Source of the DNA: Psychrobacter sp. APC 3426
GTDB taxonomy: Bacteria; Pseudomonadota; Gammaproteobacteria; Pseudomonadales; Moraxellaceae
Direction: 5' to 3'
DNA: 64,000 nucleotides
NCBI RefSeq assembly: GCF_030408035.1
Contig: NZ_JASDCF010000005.1
Span: forward strand, 1 to 64,000
A program made the translations under genes and the position numbers. Below are positions 36,649 to 46,686 of the stretch, piece after piece (position 1 is the stretch's first letter; each line of letters opens with the position of its first letter). The notes beneath the pieces were generated by a model. That model had not been told where the DNA came from. It worked only from the letters and a program-made list of their open reading frames with translations, and searched no databases.

Positions 36649-39201
36649 ATGGTAAAAATTCGTGAAGGATTACCGCTGGTGGACGGACAGACGACACAAG
36701 CCGACAGTGCAACACTAGCGGCACAACTGGTCGCGAGCCAACGCTCTCATCAGTCTGCCAACAGCTATGCCCAAATTCCCCTCGATATCAAATACCAGCT
36801 AGCCACGCACAAGCTACACACCACCTTTGATCGCTCAGCACCACACGCGATTCATACTTATGACCCAAAGCTAGCCAATGAGTATTCAGACAATCCGCTG
36901 CTCAATAAAAACAATACATTAGCAAAAAAAGAGCTCGAGGCCATCAGCCTAGATCAAATTAATATCGACGTGCCTACCTGGCTTGACAACGTCGCCAAAC
37001 GCATTGGTCAAGAGTCTGTACCTAATCTCACTGCCGCTTGCGAGTTCATTCGCAATCATATGAATACCAGCGAATCTGAGCGTTCAGGTGCCTACGTCAC
37101 GGGTATTGGTATGACCGATATTTTGACTTATCTCTACCAAGATGAAGACGCCCTTGTCGCAGCGATGCTTTACCGTAGTGCGCGTAAATCCATCATAAGC
37201 CTCGCTGATATCGAGAAAAAATTCGGTGAAGACATCGCAACCTTAGTCAAAGATACGTTGGCAATGGGTCAGCTTTCTGAGATTATCGAAAACAACAAGC
37301 GTCTAGAAGACCATTTCGTCAACAATCAGCGTGATCAATTATCAAATATTTATAGCATGCTCATCTCGGTCACCAATGATGTGCGCGTGGTACTGATTAA
37401 GCTGGCTGAGCGTACCTTTGCCATGCGTGAACTGACGTTCTCTAATGAAGAGCGGCAAAATCGCGTGGCACGTGAGGTGATGACCATCTACGCGCCACTA
37501 GCGCATCGACTGGGTATCGCACAACTTAAGTGGGAGCTTGAAGACTTAGCTTTTCGTTACCTTGCACCTGAGCGCTACAAAGAAATCGCCAAGCTATTAT
37601 CAGAAAAACGCAGTGAACGCGAATCTTACATTCAACGTGTACAAGACAAGCTTAATCAAGCGTTGTCAGATGCTGATATTGAAGGTGAGGTGTCTGGACG
37701 CGTCAAGCATATCTATTCTATCTACCGCAAAATGAAGCTCAAAGGTCTGTCCTTTGATCAGCTTTATGATATTCGAGCGCTACGTGTCTTGGTCACCAAC
37801 CCATCAGACTGTTATCACGTATTGGGACTGGTGCACGGCTTATGGCGTTATATTCCTGAGCAGTTTGATGACTATATCACCAACCCAAAATCCAACGGTT
37901 ATCGCTCACTGCATACTGCCGTTATAGCGGAGAACAAATCTTTAGAGGTACAGATTCGTACGCATGAGATGCACTTTGAGGCTGAGCTTGGCATGTGTGC
38001 GCATGTCAATTATAAGGAAGGTCTAAAGAATAAAAAGGACAACTACCTCAATCAAAGAATCAGCTCTCTACGTCAGCTGTTATCGATTAATAATGAGAAT
38101 CGCAATCAACACCGCTCTTCTTTATTGACTGGTGAAGAGCTTGAAGAGATAGAGTTTGATGAAGATGAGCAACTTGTCGATTTTGATGAGCTGGAGCGTA
38201 TTTATATCTTTAGTCGTGATGGTGATATTACCGAGCTACCAAAAGGGGCGACGGTGCTTGATTTTGCCTATTATGTGCATACGCAAGTAGGCAACCGTGC
38301 GCAAGCGGCGCGAGTCAATCAGCGCTATGTACCGCTAACTTATCAGCTTAAAACTGGCGAGCAAGTCGAGATTATCACCAAAGCGTCTCGTGAGCCCAAT
38401 CGTGATTGGTTGGTGGCCTCGCTAGGTTATATCCATACCAACCGCGCCCGCTCGAAACTACGCCAATGGTTTAATAAACAAGACCGTGATAAAAACATCG
38501 AAATTGGCCGCCAAATGCTCAGCAAAGAGCTTGAGCGTCTGTCTGTACATCCTAATAGCATCGATTTAAATGACTACATCCAACACTTTAATGTCAATAA
38601 TACAGACGATATTATCGTTGGATTGGTCACCGGCGATATTGGACTGAATCAGCTGACCAGTCATATTTCTCGTCAGCTGCATCTAGAGCCCGAGAGACCT
38701 CCAGAAGACTTCGTGCCGAGCGTAGATACAAGAGACACCAGCAAGCTAGACGCTTATAAAATTCGTATCGATGGTTTGGACAATATCGAAATCAACTTAG
38801 CCGGCTGCTGCCATCCTGTACATGGTGAGCCAATCGCTGGTTACATCACTTTATCAAGAGGCGTCAGCGTGCATAATCGTGGCTGCCCTGAATATTTACG
38901 CCTGATTGAGCGTGACCCTGAGCGCGAGATAGAAGCTTCATGGCGGGTTCAGCCTGGTCGCTATCAGCCGGTAGATATCCACGTAGAAGCCTACGATAGA
39001 CGGGGATTGTTACGTGACTTGACGCAAATTATTGATAAAGAAAACGTCAATATTCGTCAAGTGGAGACCTTGAGTAATGATGACAATATTGCCTTTTTAA
39101 AGTTCCATATTGAAGTTTCAGGATTGGCACATTTGTCTAAGTTGCTGGCCAAGCTAGAGCAACAGCACGGCATATTACATGCCAGACGTGCGGTCACCTA
39201 A
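36649..39201 (+). CDS. relA: GTP pyrophosphokinase RelA ((p)ppGpp synthetase I)
   Basis: 850 residues. Order: an N-terminal extension of about 100 residues, a degenerate HD hydrolase region (ALVAAMLYRSARKS where active hydrolases have HD), then the synthetase with TNPKSNGYRSLHTAV. A TGS domain (FSRDGDITELPKGATVLDFAYYVHTQVGN), a zinc-finger-like CCHP segment and a C-terminal ACT domain (DRRGLLRDLTQIIDKENVNIRQ) follow. The lost HD motif marks monofunctional RelA, which makes (p)ppGpp at stalled ribosomes, rather than bifunctional SpoT. AAGAGGAGTCGGCT before the ATG is a very strong ribosome-binding site. mutM follows after 54 bp. Confidence 0.95.
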   Translation: MVKIREGLPLVDGQTTQADSATLAAQLVASQRSHQSANSYAQIPLDIKYQLATHKLHTTFDRSAPHAIHTYDPKLANEYSDNPLLNKNNTLAKKELEAISLDQINIDVPTWLDNVAKRIGQESVPNLTAACEFIRNHMNTSESERSGAYVTGIGMTDILTYLYQDEDALVAAMLYRSARKSIISLADIEKKFGEDIATLVKDTLAMGQLSEIIENNKRLEDHFVNNQRDQLSNIYSMLISVTNDVRVVLIKLAERTFAMRELTFSNEERQNRVAREVMTIYAPLAHRLGIAQLKWELEDLAFRYLAPERYKEIAKLLSEKRSERESYIQRVQDKLNQALSDADIEGEVSGRVKHIYSIYRKMKLKGLSFDQLYDIRALRVLVTNPSDCYHVLGLVHGLWRYIPEQFDDYITNPKSNGYRSLHTAVIAENKSLEVQIRTHEMHFEAELGMCAHVNYKEGLKNKKDNYLNQRISSLRQLLSINNENRNQHRSSLLTGEELEEIEFDEDEQLVDFDELERIYIFSRDGDITELPKGATVLDFAYYVHTQVGNRAQAARVNQRYVPLTYQLKTGEQVEIITKASREPNRDWLVASLGYIHTNRARSKLRQWFNKQDRDKNIEIGRQMLSKELERLSVHPNSIDLNDYIQHFNVNNTDDIIVGLVTGDIGLNQLTSHISRQLHLEPERPPEDFVPSVDTRDTSKLDAYKIRIDGLDNIEINLAGCCHPVHGEPIAGYITLSRGVSVHNRGCPEYLRLIERDPEREIEASWRVQPGRYQPVDIHVEAYDRRGLLRDLTQIIDKENVNIRQVETLSNDDNIAFLKFHIEVSGLAHLSKLLAKLEQQHGILHARRAVT

Positions 39202-39255
39202 TCCAATCCTTCGCTACATACATTCCTTTCATCATAGAGTTGTCATAAAAACATC

Positions 39256-40242
39256 ATGCCAGAATTACCTGAAGTAGAAACCACTAAAACCAGTTTAAAC
39301 CCACTATTGGGGCAGAAAGTCGTCGATATAAAAGTCTTTCAGCCAAAGCTGCGCTGGTCAATGCCAGATGATTTAGACAGCTTGGTCGGTTACACATTAG
39401 ATAGTGTCGAGCGCCGTGCGAAATATCTGATACTGAACTTTTTACCAACCTTTGATAGCCGTGATAGCGTAGATGGTGGCGATAACAGTAGCGCTCACAA
39501 TCAAGCCGACACTCCCAGTCCGCGCAAGCTCTTAATCCACTTAGGGATGTCAGGAAGTTTACAGCAGCATGAGTGTGCCACCGACAAGCGCAAGCATGAC
39601 CATTTGCTGATAACCTTCATCGACACTGAAAATACAAAATCGCAGCTACACTATTATGATCCTAGACGATTTGGCTCTGTATTATGGCATCATGATTATA
39701 GTGCCAAATTATTAGATCATCTAGGTCCAGAGCCTTTGTCAGATAAGTTCACTGCTGACTATCTGTACCATCTGATTCAACGCACTACCACGTCTAACGG
39801 AAACACTGATGCAAGTACTAACACAGGTACTGATGTAACAATTGCCAGTAAAGCCAAATCAAAAAGACAGCCGATTGCCCGTGCAATAAAATCAGTCATT
39901 ATGGAGCAGCAAGTGGTGGTCGGTGTCGGCAATATCTATGCGACAGAAAGCTTATACTTGTCTGGTATCCATCCAGCGACCCCCGCCTATCAGCTTTCCT
40001 ATCAGCAGATAACGACTTTGGTAAATCATATTAAAGAGATTTTATTAAAGGCAATAGAGTTGGGTGGGTCAACACTGCGTGATTTTACCGTCGCCAGTGG
40101 TCAAACTGGTTATTTCCAGCAGACTTTAAATGTGTATGGTAGACAAGGTGAAGCTTGCCCCCATTGTGATACGGTGCTTGAAAATATCAAGCTGAATGGT
40201 CGAGCCAGTATATATTGTTCTAATTGTCAGCCTTTGTCTTAA
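39256..40242 (+). CDS. mutM: Formamidopyrimidine-DNA glycosylase (8-oxoguanine DNA glycosylase)
   Basis: 328 residues. It excises 8-oxoG and formamidopyrimidines and cuts the abasic site. The N-terminal PELPEVETT gives the catalytic Pro and Glu. LIHLGMSGSL, DPRRFGSVLW, VVVGVGNIYATESLY and the C-terminal zinc finger (ACPHCD ... IYCSNCQ) are intact. It is about 55 residues longer than E. coli MutM because of two S/T/N/D-rich insertions, near residues 70-88 and 178-205. They fall in loops outside the catalytic motifs. The ribosome-binding site is weak, but the start MPELPEVE is fixed by the mechanism. Confidence 0.95.
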   Translation: MPELPEVETTKTSLNPLLGQKVVDIKVFQPKLRWSMPDDLDSLVGYTLDSVERRAKYLILNFLPTFDSRDSVDGGDNSSAHNQADTPSPRKLLIHLGMSGSLQQHECATDKRKHDHLLITFIDTENTKSQLHYYDPRRFGSVLWHHDYSAKLLDHLGPEPLSDKFTADYLYHLIQRTTTSNGNTDASTNTGTDVTIASKAKSKRQPIARAIKSVIMEQQVVVGVGNIYATESLYLSGIHPATPAYQLSYQQITTLVNHIKEILLKAIELGGSTLRDFTVASGQTGYFQQTLNVYGRQGEACPHCDTVLENIKLNGRASIYCSNCQPLS

Positions 40243-40552
40243 TCCATATTAATGCCAATGGTTATAATGCTCAATAGAACAGTGATATTTTGGATAAAGA
40301 TACAGTCGATTAAAACCGTTATTTTTCACAGTGGTTTATATATAGATTGGTAGATGCTGCGCATTTTTGTTGCTTATTCACGCACATCTTGCTTTAATAG
40401 TGCTAGCGCTTACATAAATAGTGCAAAGCATTTATTTACCTGTAATATTATCAATACCTATCTTTGCCGCATCGTTTCTATAGGGAAATTGTCTCTGTGT
40501 GAAAATAGCTGCAGCCATTAACCATACCAATTATGAGTTTTAGGATACCATT
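40243..40552. other. Intergenic region, 310 bp, between mutM and the secreted protein gene
   Basis: No terminator with a T run, RNA gene or repeat was recognised. It presumably carries the promoter of the next gene. Confidence 0.4.
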
Positions 40553-40993
40553 ATGACTGTTAAAGCCAACACCCAACGCACAGTTAAGCAAAAGTTTTTC
40601 ACAATAGTTGCCAGCCTAGGTTTAATGGCTGCTACCATGCAACCTGCATTGGCAGCAATAGAAATTGATGAAACTGATTTTGGGCCTTCTTATGAAACAA
40701 TGGTCGTTGATACAGTTGTGGGTAAGCCTTTACAGTTGGTTAATGCTGTTGCTGGTACGGCCGCCTACATCGTTAGCCTGCCTTTCTCACTTATCGGTGG
40801 TAACGCAGACCAAGCGCAGCAAAAACTGTTTGTAGAGCCTTGGGATGCTATGGCACGCTGCTTAGGCTGCACGGTTGCCGAAGACAACTACTATAAATCG
40901 CAAGTCGTAGATAACAATGTGGTACGTATCGTCGTTGACCAACCATCAGAGATATTAATCAACACCAATGATTATGTGGTCGTCACGCCATAG
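40553..40993 (+). CDS. Small exported protein of unknown function
   Basis: 146 residues. Residues 1 to about 34 are a signal peptide ending PALA-AIE. The mature protein has a hydrophobic glycine-bearing stretch (about 61-82, LQLVNAVAGTAAYIVSLPFSLIGG) followed by NADQAQQKLFVEPWDAMARCLGC, with two close cysteines. I recognise the overall pattern from small uncharacterised envelope proteins of proteobacteria, but no function can be assigned. It is monocistronic: its own spacer upstream and terminator downstream (41013-41043). Confidence 0.72.
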   Translation: MTVKANTQRTVKQKFFTIVASLGLMAATMQPALAAIEIDETDFGPSYETMVVDTVVGKPLQLVNAVAGTAAYIVSLPFSLIGGNADQAQQKLFVEPWDAMARCLGCTVAEDNYYKSQVVDNNVVRIVVDQPSEILINTNDYVVVTP

Positions 40994-41012
40994 GTTCTAA
41001 ATATTGAGTAAT

Positions 41013-41043
41013 AAAAAAGGCTAACATCGTGTTAGCCTTTTTT
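41013..41043. terminator. Bidirectional rho-independent terminator
   Basis: AAAAAAGGCTAACA pairs with TGTTAGCCTTTTTT. It lies between the small secreted protein gene (+) and mscL (-). Confidence 0.85.
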
Positions 41044-41067
41044 ATTGCTGGAATGATCAATATTTTT

Positions 41068-41511
41068 TTATTTGGTTATGTTGGTATTGCTGAGCTTGGC
41101 ACTAATTTCACGAAGCAATTGTACTTCTTCTGAAGGCTCTTCTATCGCCTCCTCTACTTCTTCTTCGCGACGCATTTTGTTGACCATTCTAACCATCATA
41201 AAGATGATAAAAGCTAAAATCAGGAAGTTAATCAGTACAGTGATAAAGCTACCGTATGCCAATACCGGAACGCCCGCTTCTTTAAGTGCTTCATAAGTCA
41301 TAGCGATACCTTCAGGCGCATCACCCATTACTAAGAACATATTCTCAAAGTTGATTTCGCCACCCGCTATAAAAGCAACAATCGGCATAATAATATCTTC
41401 AACCAAAGAAGTTGTGATAGTGGCAAAAGCCCCACCAATAATGACACCGACCGCCAGGTCCATCACGTTACCTTTTACCGCAAACTCTTTAAACTCAGAA
41501 ACCATACTCAT
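41068..41511 (-). CDS. mscL: Large-conductance mechanosensitive channel
   Basis: 147 residues. The pentameric inner-membrane channel opens under extreme turgor loss. The N-terminal amphipathic helix ([23 protein letters not shown]) leads into TM1, with a periplasmic loop, TM2 ([22 protein letters not shown]) and a charged C-terminal bundle ([20 protein letters not shown]). Length is normal. GAGGAGTAAATA before the ATG supports the start. Confidence 0.96.
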   Translation of the reverse strand: MSMVSEFKEFAVKGNVMDLAVGVIIGGAFATITTSLVEDIIMPIVAFIAGGEINFENMFLVMGDAPEGIAMTYEALKEAGVPVLAYGSFITVLINFLILAFIIFMMVRMVNKMRREEEVEEAIEEPSEEVQLLREISAKLSNTNITK

Positions 41512-41650
41512 TATTTACTCCTCAAAACCCTTATCTATCATTAGATAGGTGATTAAACAATTAACCCGAAATTGGGTTTTATTTGCAATAACAAGATACA
41601 CCACTATTATCGATTATTCTGTCTGTATTCTATAAATATTGCAACATAAA

Positions 41651-41700
41651 AAAAGCAGTATAAAGTGAACCATATTTAGCTCACTCTATACTGCTGGTTT
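41651..41700 (-). terminator. Rho-independent terminator of typA
   Basis: AGCAGTATAAAGTGA and TCACTCTATACTGCT form a long stem with one mismatch. The minus strand runs into seven Ts. It lies about 90 bp past the typA stop. Confidence 0.8.
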
Positions 41701-41792
41701 TCTATATCTTAATGCTGATAGTTTTTATTAGCACTAAGATAATGCTATTGCATATCAGATAATTGAATTATAAATTAATTCAGTTATCGATA

Positions 41793-43643
41793 TTAAGCAC
41801 CTTTCTTACCGCGGCTATGACGTTTGCGCTCACTCTCAGTCAAATAACGCTTACGCAGACGAATGGCTTTTGGCGTTACTTCAACCAACTCATCATCTTG
41901 AATAAATTCAAGCGCTTGCTCAAGGGTGAACTTAACAGCAGGGGTCAGTGTTAATGCTTCATCAGTACCACTGGCACGGACGTTGGTCAACTGCTTAGCA
42001 GTCGTTGGGTTAACAGTCATGTCGTCGTTACGTGAGTTCAAACCAACAATCATACCTTCGTACACTTCAAGCTGTGGCTCAGCAAACAACTTACCACGTT
42101 TTTGTAGGTTAAATAGCGCAAAACCTAGGCAAACACCATTTGCCATAGAAACCAATACGCCATTAGTACGACCGCCAACATCACCAATTTTTTGTGGACC
42201 ATAATGAGAGAAGCTTGACGTCATGATACCCGTACCTGAAGTTAAGGTTAGGAACTCAGAACGAAAACCAATCAAGCCACGGGCTGGCATAGTCGCTTCA
42301 ATACGCATACGACCTTTACCGTCAAGCTCCATATTGGTCATTTCGCCTTTGCGTAGACCAACTTGCTCCATGATAGCGCCTTGATGCTCGTCTTCAACGT
42401 CAAAAACAACGTTTTCGTACGGCTCTTGCAGCTTACCGTCAACTTCTTTAACGATAACTTCTGGACCAGAAACACCAAGCTCAAAACCTTCACGGCGCAT
42501 GTTTTCAATCAATACAGACAGATGAAGCTCACCGCGACCTGATACTTTAAATTTATCAGGAGATTCTGTGTCTTCAACACGCAACGCTACGTTGTGAATC
42601 AGTTCACGCTCAAGACGCTCACGAATATTACGGGAGGTTACAAACTTACCATCACGACCAGCAAATGGTGAGTTATTTACTTGGAAGTTCATCGATACAG
42701 TTGGCTCATCAACCGTTAACGCTGGCAATGCCTCGACGTGATTAGGATCGCAAATCGTATCTGAGATGTTTAGTGCATCGATACCAGTAATACAGACAAT
42801 ATCACCTGCTTGCGCATCTTCTACTTCGATACGATCAAGACCATGATAGCCCATGATTTTTAAGATACGGCCATTACGTGTTTTGCCGTTCTTATCAATG
42901 ACAGTTACTTGAGTATTGGTTTTCACTTTACCGCGCTGGATACGCCCAATACCGATAACACCTACGAAGCTGTTGTAATCAAGGCTTGAGATTTGCATAC
43001 GGAATGGTGCATCTGCATCAACCTGTGGAGGCTGTACAACATCTACGATGGTTTTAAACAACGGCGTCATATCATCCGCTAGGTTGTCTGCTTCTAAACC
43101 AGCAATACCATTCAGTGCTGAAGCATAAACAACTGGGAAGTCCAGCTGCTCATCAGTTGCACCTAGGTTATCAAACAAATCAAAAATCTGATCCATTACC
43201 CAATCAGGGCGTGAGCCAGGACGGTCAATTTTGTTGATAACAACAATTGGCTTTAGACCTTGCTCGAACGCTTTTTGAGTTACAAAACGGGTCTGTGGCA
43301 TTGGGCCATCGACACCATCAACGACTAAAAGTACGCAGTCAACCATTGACATTACACGCTCAACTTCACCACCGAAATCGGCGTGACCTGGGGTGTCGAC
43401 AATGTTGATACGGTATTCAGTATCATCAGTGCTGTCTGTCCAGCGGATAGCTGTGTTTTTAGCCAAAATAGTGATGCCACGTTCTTGCTCAATATCACCT
43501 GAATCCATTGCACGTTCGGCAATGTTTGCACGGTCGCCAAAAGTGCCAGACTGATGTAATAACTTATCAACCAAAGTTGTCTTACCGTGGTCAACGTGGG
43601 CAATAATTGCAATGTTACGCAGGTGTTTGATATCGTTCGCCAT
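41793..43643 (-). CDS. typA: Translational GTPase TypA/BipA
   Basis: 616 residues. Ribosome-associated GTPase needed for assembly and growth at low temperature and stress. G1 [13 protein letters not shown]3 [12 protein letters not shown] and G4 NKIDRPG are present, then the EF-G-like domains and the BipA C-terminal domain ([20 protein letters not shown]). The start at 43643 ([14 protein letters not shown]) is preferred over a longer frame to 43682, whose 13 extra residues are not family-like. The promoter region contains a spaced dyad at 43836-43859. Confidence 0.95.
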   Translation of the reverse strand: MANDIKHLRNIAIIAHVDHGKTTLVDKLLHQSGTFGDRANIAERAMDSGDIEQERGITILAKNTAIRWTDSTDDTEYRINIVDTPGHADFGGEVERVMSMVDCVLLVVDGVDGPMPQTRFVTQKAFEQGLKPIVVINKIDRPGSRPDWVMDQIFDLFDNLGATDEQLDFPVVYASALNGIAGLEADNLADDMTPLFKTIVDVVQPPQVDADAPFRMQISSLDYNSFVGVIGIGRIQRGKVKTNTQVTVIDKNGKTRNGRILKIMGYHGLDRIEVEDAQAGDIVCITGIDALNISDTICDPNHVEALPALTVDEPTVSMNFQVNNSPFAGRDGKFVTSRNIRERLERELIHNVALRVEDTESPDKFKVSGRGELHLSVLIENMRREGFELGVSGPEVIVKEVDGKLQEPYENVVFDVEDEHQGAIMEQVGLRKGEMTNMELDGKGRMRIEATMPARGLIGFRSEFLTLTSGTGIMTSSFSHYGPQKIGDVGGRTNGVLVSMANGVCLGFALFNLQKRGKLFAEPQLEVYEGMIVGLNSRNDDMTVNPTTAKQLTNVRASGTDEALTLTPAVKFTLEQALEFIQDDELVEVTPKAIRLRKRYLTESERKRHSRGKKGA

Positions 43644-43835
43644 ATAAAATGCTCGTTTCGTCTTAAAAAAATGCAGTAGCAATAAGCGCCGCTGGATAAA
43701 CTTTTATCATCAATCAGATAGATATTGAATACATACTATTAGAAGTCCGTACAATAGGTCGGGTTAATCTAATAACTTCAATATAATCATATATCTACAC
43801 TGATAAATTCATCGTACAGATAGCTATGCTAATGT

Positions 43836-43859
43836 ACATTCTGTCAATTTACAGAATGT
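43836..43859. promoter_or_regulatory. Spaced perfect dyad upstream of typA (operator candidate)
   Basis: ACATTCTGT and ACAGAATGT, 9-bp perfect inverted arms with a 6-base spacer. It lies 193 bp upstream of the typA start. The CTGT-N6-ACAG spacing differs from the enterobacterial LexA box (N8). No T run follows, so it is not a terminator. Confidence 0.35.
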
Positions 43860-43928
43860 TTCGGTAGCTAGTATAACATTATTGCTTGATAAATTTATGT
43901 AATAACTTGCTTTTCTCAATACATCAAT

Positions 43929-43960
43929 AAAAAAAAGCCACCCATTGGGCGGCTTTTTTT
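43929..43960 (-). terminator. Rho-independent terminator of the OmpA-family gene
   Basis: AAAAAAAGCCACCCA pairs with GGGCGGCTTTTTTT (one mismatch) around a TT loop, 39 bp past the stop. A/T tails are on both sides. Confidence 0.85.
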
Positions 43961-43999
43961 GTAACTATGTATTTAACAACGTAGTCAGTTAGCTATTAC

Positions 44000-45301
44000 T
44001 TATTGAACAACCATGTCTTTAGTTTGTTCAACAGTCATTGTTTTGTCACCAGTGATGATGGCATAAACACGACGGTTCATAGCACGACCTTCTTCAGTGT
44101 TGTTGTCTGCGATTGGGTTGTTGTAACCATAACCAACAGTTGATAGACGGTTTGGAGCGATACCGAATTCGTTCGTTAGCATAGATTTAACCGCAACTGC
44201 ACGAGCTTCTGATAGACGTTGGTTATAACGTGCTGAAGGACCAGTTTTAGAAGCATGACCTTCTACACGTGCTGTAGAGTTAGGATACTCGCGCATCTTC
44301 TCTGCTACTTTAGCGATTTCTGGCTTGTATTGGTTTTTGATAGCTGATTTGTCGTTATCAAAGAATACACGTAGTTCCATTTTCAGCTCATCAGTAATAT
44401 CTACTGGTACTGGGCAACCGCGCTCATCAACCACTACGTTCATTGGAGTGCCTGGGCATGCATCGATGCTATCAGGTACACCATCACCGTCAGAATCAAG
44501 ATCAGATTCAACGATAACTACTGGAGTGTTATCAACTAATGGCTCAGCAGGTGGTACAGCTACTGTAGGTGCTAAATGGCCACCTAGTACAACTTCTAGA
44601 CCGGCCAATGCCATGCCTTCCCACCAGTTGTTATCAAAGTTATGAATCGCACGAGCTTCACCACGTAGGCTTAGCGCATCGTTGATGCGATACATAGCAC
44701 CTAAACCTAGGTTACCGATAGTATCTTTAGACTCTGAAACTTCAGTACCAGCGTTAACTGTACCTACAGAAGAACCTTCAGCAGGACCATAAGTTTCTTG
44801 GTTTTCTACTTTGATTTTAGACTGACCAGCACCAACCAATACATATGGCTTCAATGCACTATCAGTATAACCAGTGAACTCTTCAGTACCAATTAGGAAG
44901 TTACCAGAAAGCATGGTTTGTTCTACGTCAAAGCGGTTAACACCAGCGTCTGCTGATCTTTCTGAAGCTTCGCCGTTAGTGTTAGAAACACCATACTCAA
45001 CTTGGAACTGAGTAGAAGGAGTCAGTTCGATACCGATTGCAGCACCAGTGTATAGACCACTTTCTTTCGCTACGCCACCATTAGGTACATTACCACCACG
45101 ACCATCGATCGAGTTACCATTGGCATCGATGTATAGGTCTTTACCAGTTTTTAGGATATCACGCTGCTTATCACTAGTATCACCAAACTCTTCAGTCATG
45201 TGATAACCAAGTAACAATGGGCTAATAGTTACACCAGCGTTAGCTGCTAAAGGTGCAGCCGCTACAGCTACCAGAGCTAGAGCAATTTTATTCAATTTCA
45301 T
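44000..45301 (-). CDS. OmpA-family outer-membrane protein
   Basis: 433 residues. The signal peptide (MKLNKIALALVAVAAAPLAANA-G) is followed by a beta-barrel domain of about 220 residues with alternating aromatic strands. Next comes a Pro/Val hinge and a calcium-binding type-3 repeat (DLDSDGDGVPDSIDACPGTP). The OmpA peptidoglycan-binding domain has RVEGHASKTGPSARYNQRLSEARA and ends in MNRRV. It is a porin-like structural protein linking outer membrane to murein, as OmpA in Acinetobacter or OprF in Pseudomonas. TTTGGAGGAAGTCC before the ATG is a very strong ribosome-binding site, consistent with high expression. Confidence 0.92.
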   Translation of the reverse strand: MKLNKIALALVAVAAAPLAANAGVTISPLLLGYHMTEEFGDTSDKQRDILKTGKDLYIDANGNSIDGRGGNVPNGGVAKESGLYTGAAIGIELTPSTQFQVEYGVSNTNGEASERSADAGVNRFDVEQTMLSGNFLIGTEEFTGYTDSALKPYVLVGAGQSKIKVENQETYGPAEGSSVGTVNAGTEVSESKDTIGNLGLGAMYRINDALSLRGEARAIHNFDNNWWEGMALAGLEVVLGGHLAPTVAVPPAEPLVDNTPVVIVESDLDSDGDGVPDSIDACPGTPMNVVVDERGCPVPVDITDELKMELRVFFDNDKSAIKNQYKPEIAKVAEKMREYPNSTARVEGHASKTGPSARYNQRLSEARAVAVKSMLTNEFGIAPNRLSTVGYGYNNPIADNNTEEGRAMNRRVYAIITGDKTMTVEQTKDMVVQ

Positions 45302-46063
45302 GGACTTCCTCCAAAGGATAATTTTAGTGATGCGTTAAGCAAAACCGCTTCTCAAGATGCTCTAAAATAGACATCTTTGACGAATTTTAAGTTACAAAGC
45401 AAAACCAATTAAGGAGTAGCTTAGCGATTATCAATTCAGTTTACAACTTTTTTCGTTAACGAGCTACACATTATTACACGATAATGTCGTAACTAAAACA
45501 CAATAACCGGCTTAAGTTACCTAGAACTAACACACCTTACGCTTTTTATCTTTTGTATGTCAGTTCGCAATAGACAGTTAACTTAATAATATCTATTGTC
45601 TGAGCGCATTTTAATACAGTTAGCAATTTTTCTCTATTATTAAAACCAATCATTCACCAATTGAAACATTTTTTGACAGTAGACATATATTCTGTTTAAA
45701 TCATATTAATCAACATTAATCTGTATTCCTGATATGTAATTGAAAGATGACTTAATAGCAAGTCAATTCGGAATCTCAAAAGCTCAAATTTTTTAAGCGC
45801 TTTACAAATCATCGAAACCTGAATCACTAGATAAGCGAGATTGTTCTATTGGATTAAACCACTCCTCATAGGTAATAAACCTCATGAAAATGCCATACAA
45901 GTTATCATTAACTAACAAAAAGCTATCTGCATTTCTCTCAGTTATTCTGGGATTTGTTAAATATGAGTTCATTTACAGCAGAGTGGTCTTATATATTTTC
46001 CAATTGCTTATCACAATATGCCAACGTGCTAATTTTGACAACATAACTCAAAGAAAGATAAAC
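45302..46063. other. Intergenic region, 762 bp, between divergent ompA-type and pseudopilin genes
   Basis: Long AT-rich spacer with the OmpA gene leader. The pseudopilin frame is open back to 45884, but residues before 46064 are not part of a prepilin. No RNA gene or operator could be assigned. Confidence 0.5.
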
Positions 46064-46612
46064 GTGGCTAAGTATTCAAGTAGCCATGGTTTTACCTTAG
46101 TGCAACTGATCATCACAGTAGCGGTACTAGCAATCATAGCAACTATTGCCGCTCCTGCTATTCAAACACAATTAGCACAGATGGAGTCCAGACGGATCAA
46201 AAGCCAATTAGAGGACTCCCTGACGCTAGCAAAAGCTGAAAGCTTTATCAGAAGACAAAACGTCTTACTATGTTTATCTAATACTGGTGGACGCTGCCAT
46301 AGAGATAGTGATAAAACGCTTATATTGTTTGTAGATAAAAATGACAATAAGCATTTTGATGCGCAAGTTGACCATCTACTGAATCAGCAATCCTTAAACC
46401 TCAAATATAGCAAAGTGAGACTACGGGTTGGAGGTAAACGTCACTATACCAAGTTTTGGGGCGATAGTGGTTTACCACGAGGTCATTTTGGTCACCTTAA
46501 GTATTGCCCAACTGAAGCTTATAACAAAGCCATGTATCTCATCTCTTTCAACCAAGGCGGCATCGTTAAGCAAAAGCTGAATGAAAACCACCCCACTCAA
46601 TGTGATAAATGA
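46064..46612 (+). CDS. FimT/GspH-type minor pseudopilin
   Basis: 182 residues from the chosen GTG. The start is decided by the prepilin leader MAKYSSSHG cut before FTLVQLIITVAVLAIIATIAAP. The longer open frame back to 45884 would bury this leader 60 residues inside the protein. The C-terminal half follows the GspH/FimT pattern (LLCLSNTGGRC, LILFVDKNDNKHFD, two late cysteines in YCPTEA and TQCDK). It should be processed by PilD and join a type IV pilus or type II secretion pseudopilus as a minor subunit. Odd: position 5 after the cut is Gln, not the conserved Glu. It stands alone, away from other pilus genes. Confidence 0.82.
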   Translation: MAKYSSSHGFTLVQLIITVAVLAIIATIAAPAIQTQLAQMESRRIKSQLEDSLTLAKAESFIRRQNVLLCLSNTGGRCHRDSDKTLILFVDKNDNKHFDAQVDHLLNQQSLNLKYSKVRLRVGGKRHYTKFWGDSGLPRGHFGHLKYCPTEAYNKAMYLISFNQGGIVKQKLNENHPTQCDK

Positions 46613-46686
46613 GCCTTATCTACTATGGTCTGTGGATAAACAACCTCTAAATAAGCAGCCCCTAATTAACTAGCTACCCAGATGTT

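Larger units (their letters stand above)
43644..43999. other. Intergenic region, 356 bp, between ompA terminator and typA start
   Basis: Both flanking genes are on the minus strand. It holds the typA promoter side with the dyad at 43836-43859, and the terminator of the OmpA gene at 43929-43960. Confidence 0.5.

Noticed and set aside
43836-43859. LexA box upstream of typA
   Set aside because: CTGT and ACAG half-sites are separated by 6 bases instead of the 8 expected for an enterobacterial-type box; kept only as an unassigned dyad.
45884-46063. N-terminal 60 codons of the pseudopilin frame as part of the protein
   Set aside because: They would place the prepilin cleavage motif deep inside the protein; the GTG at 46064 gives a normal 9-residue leader.
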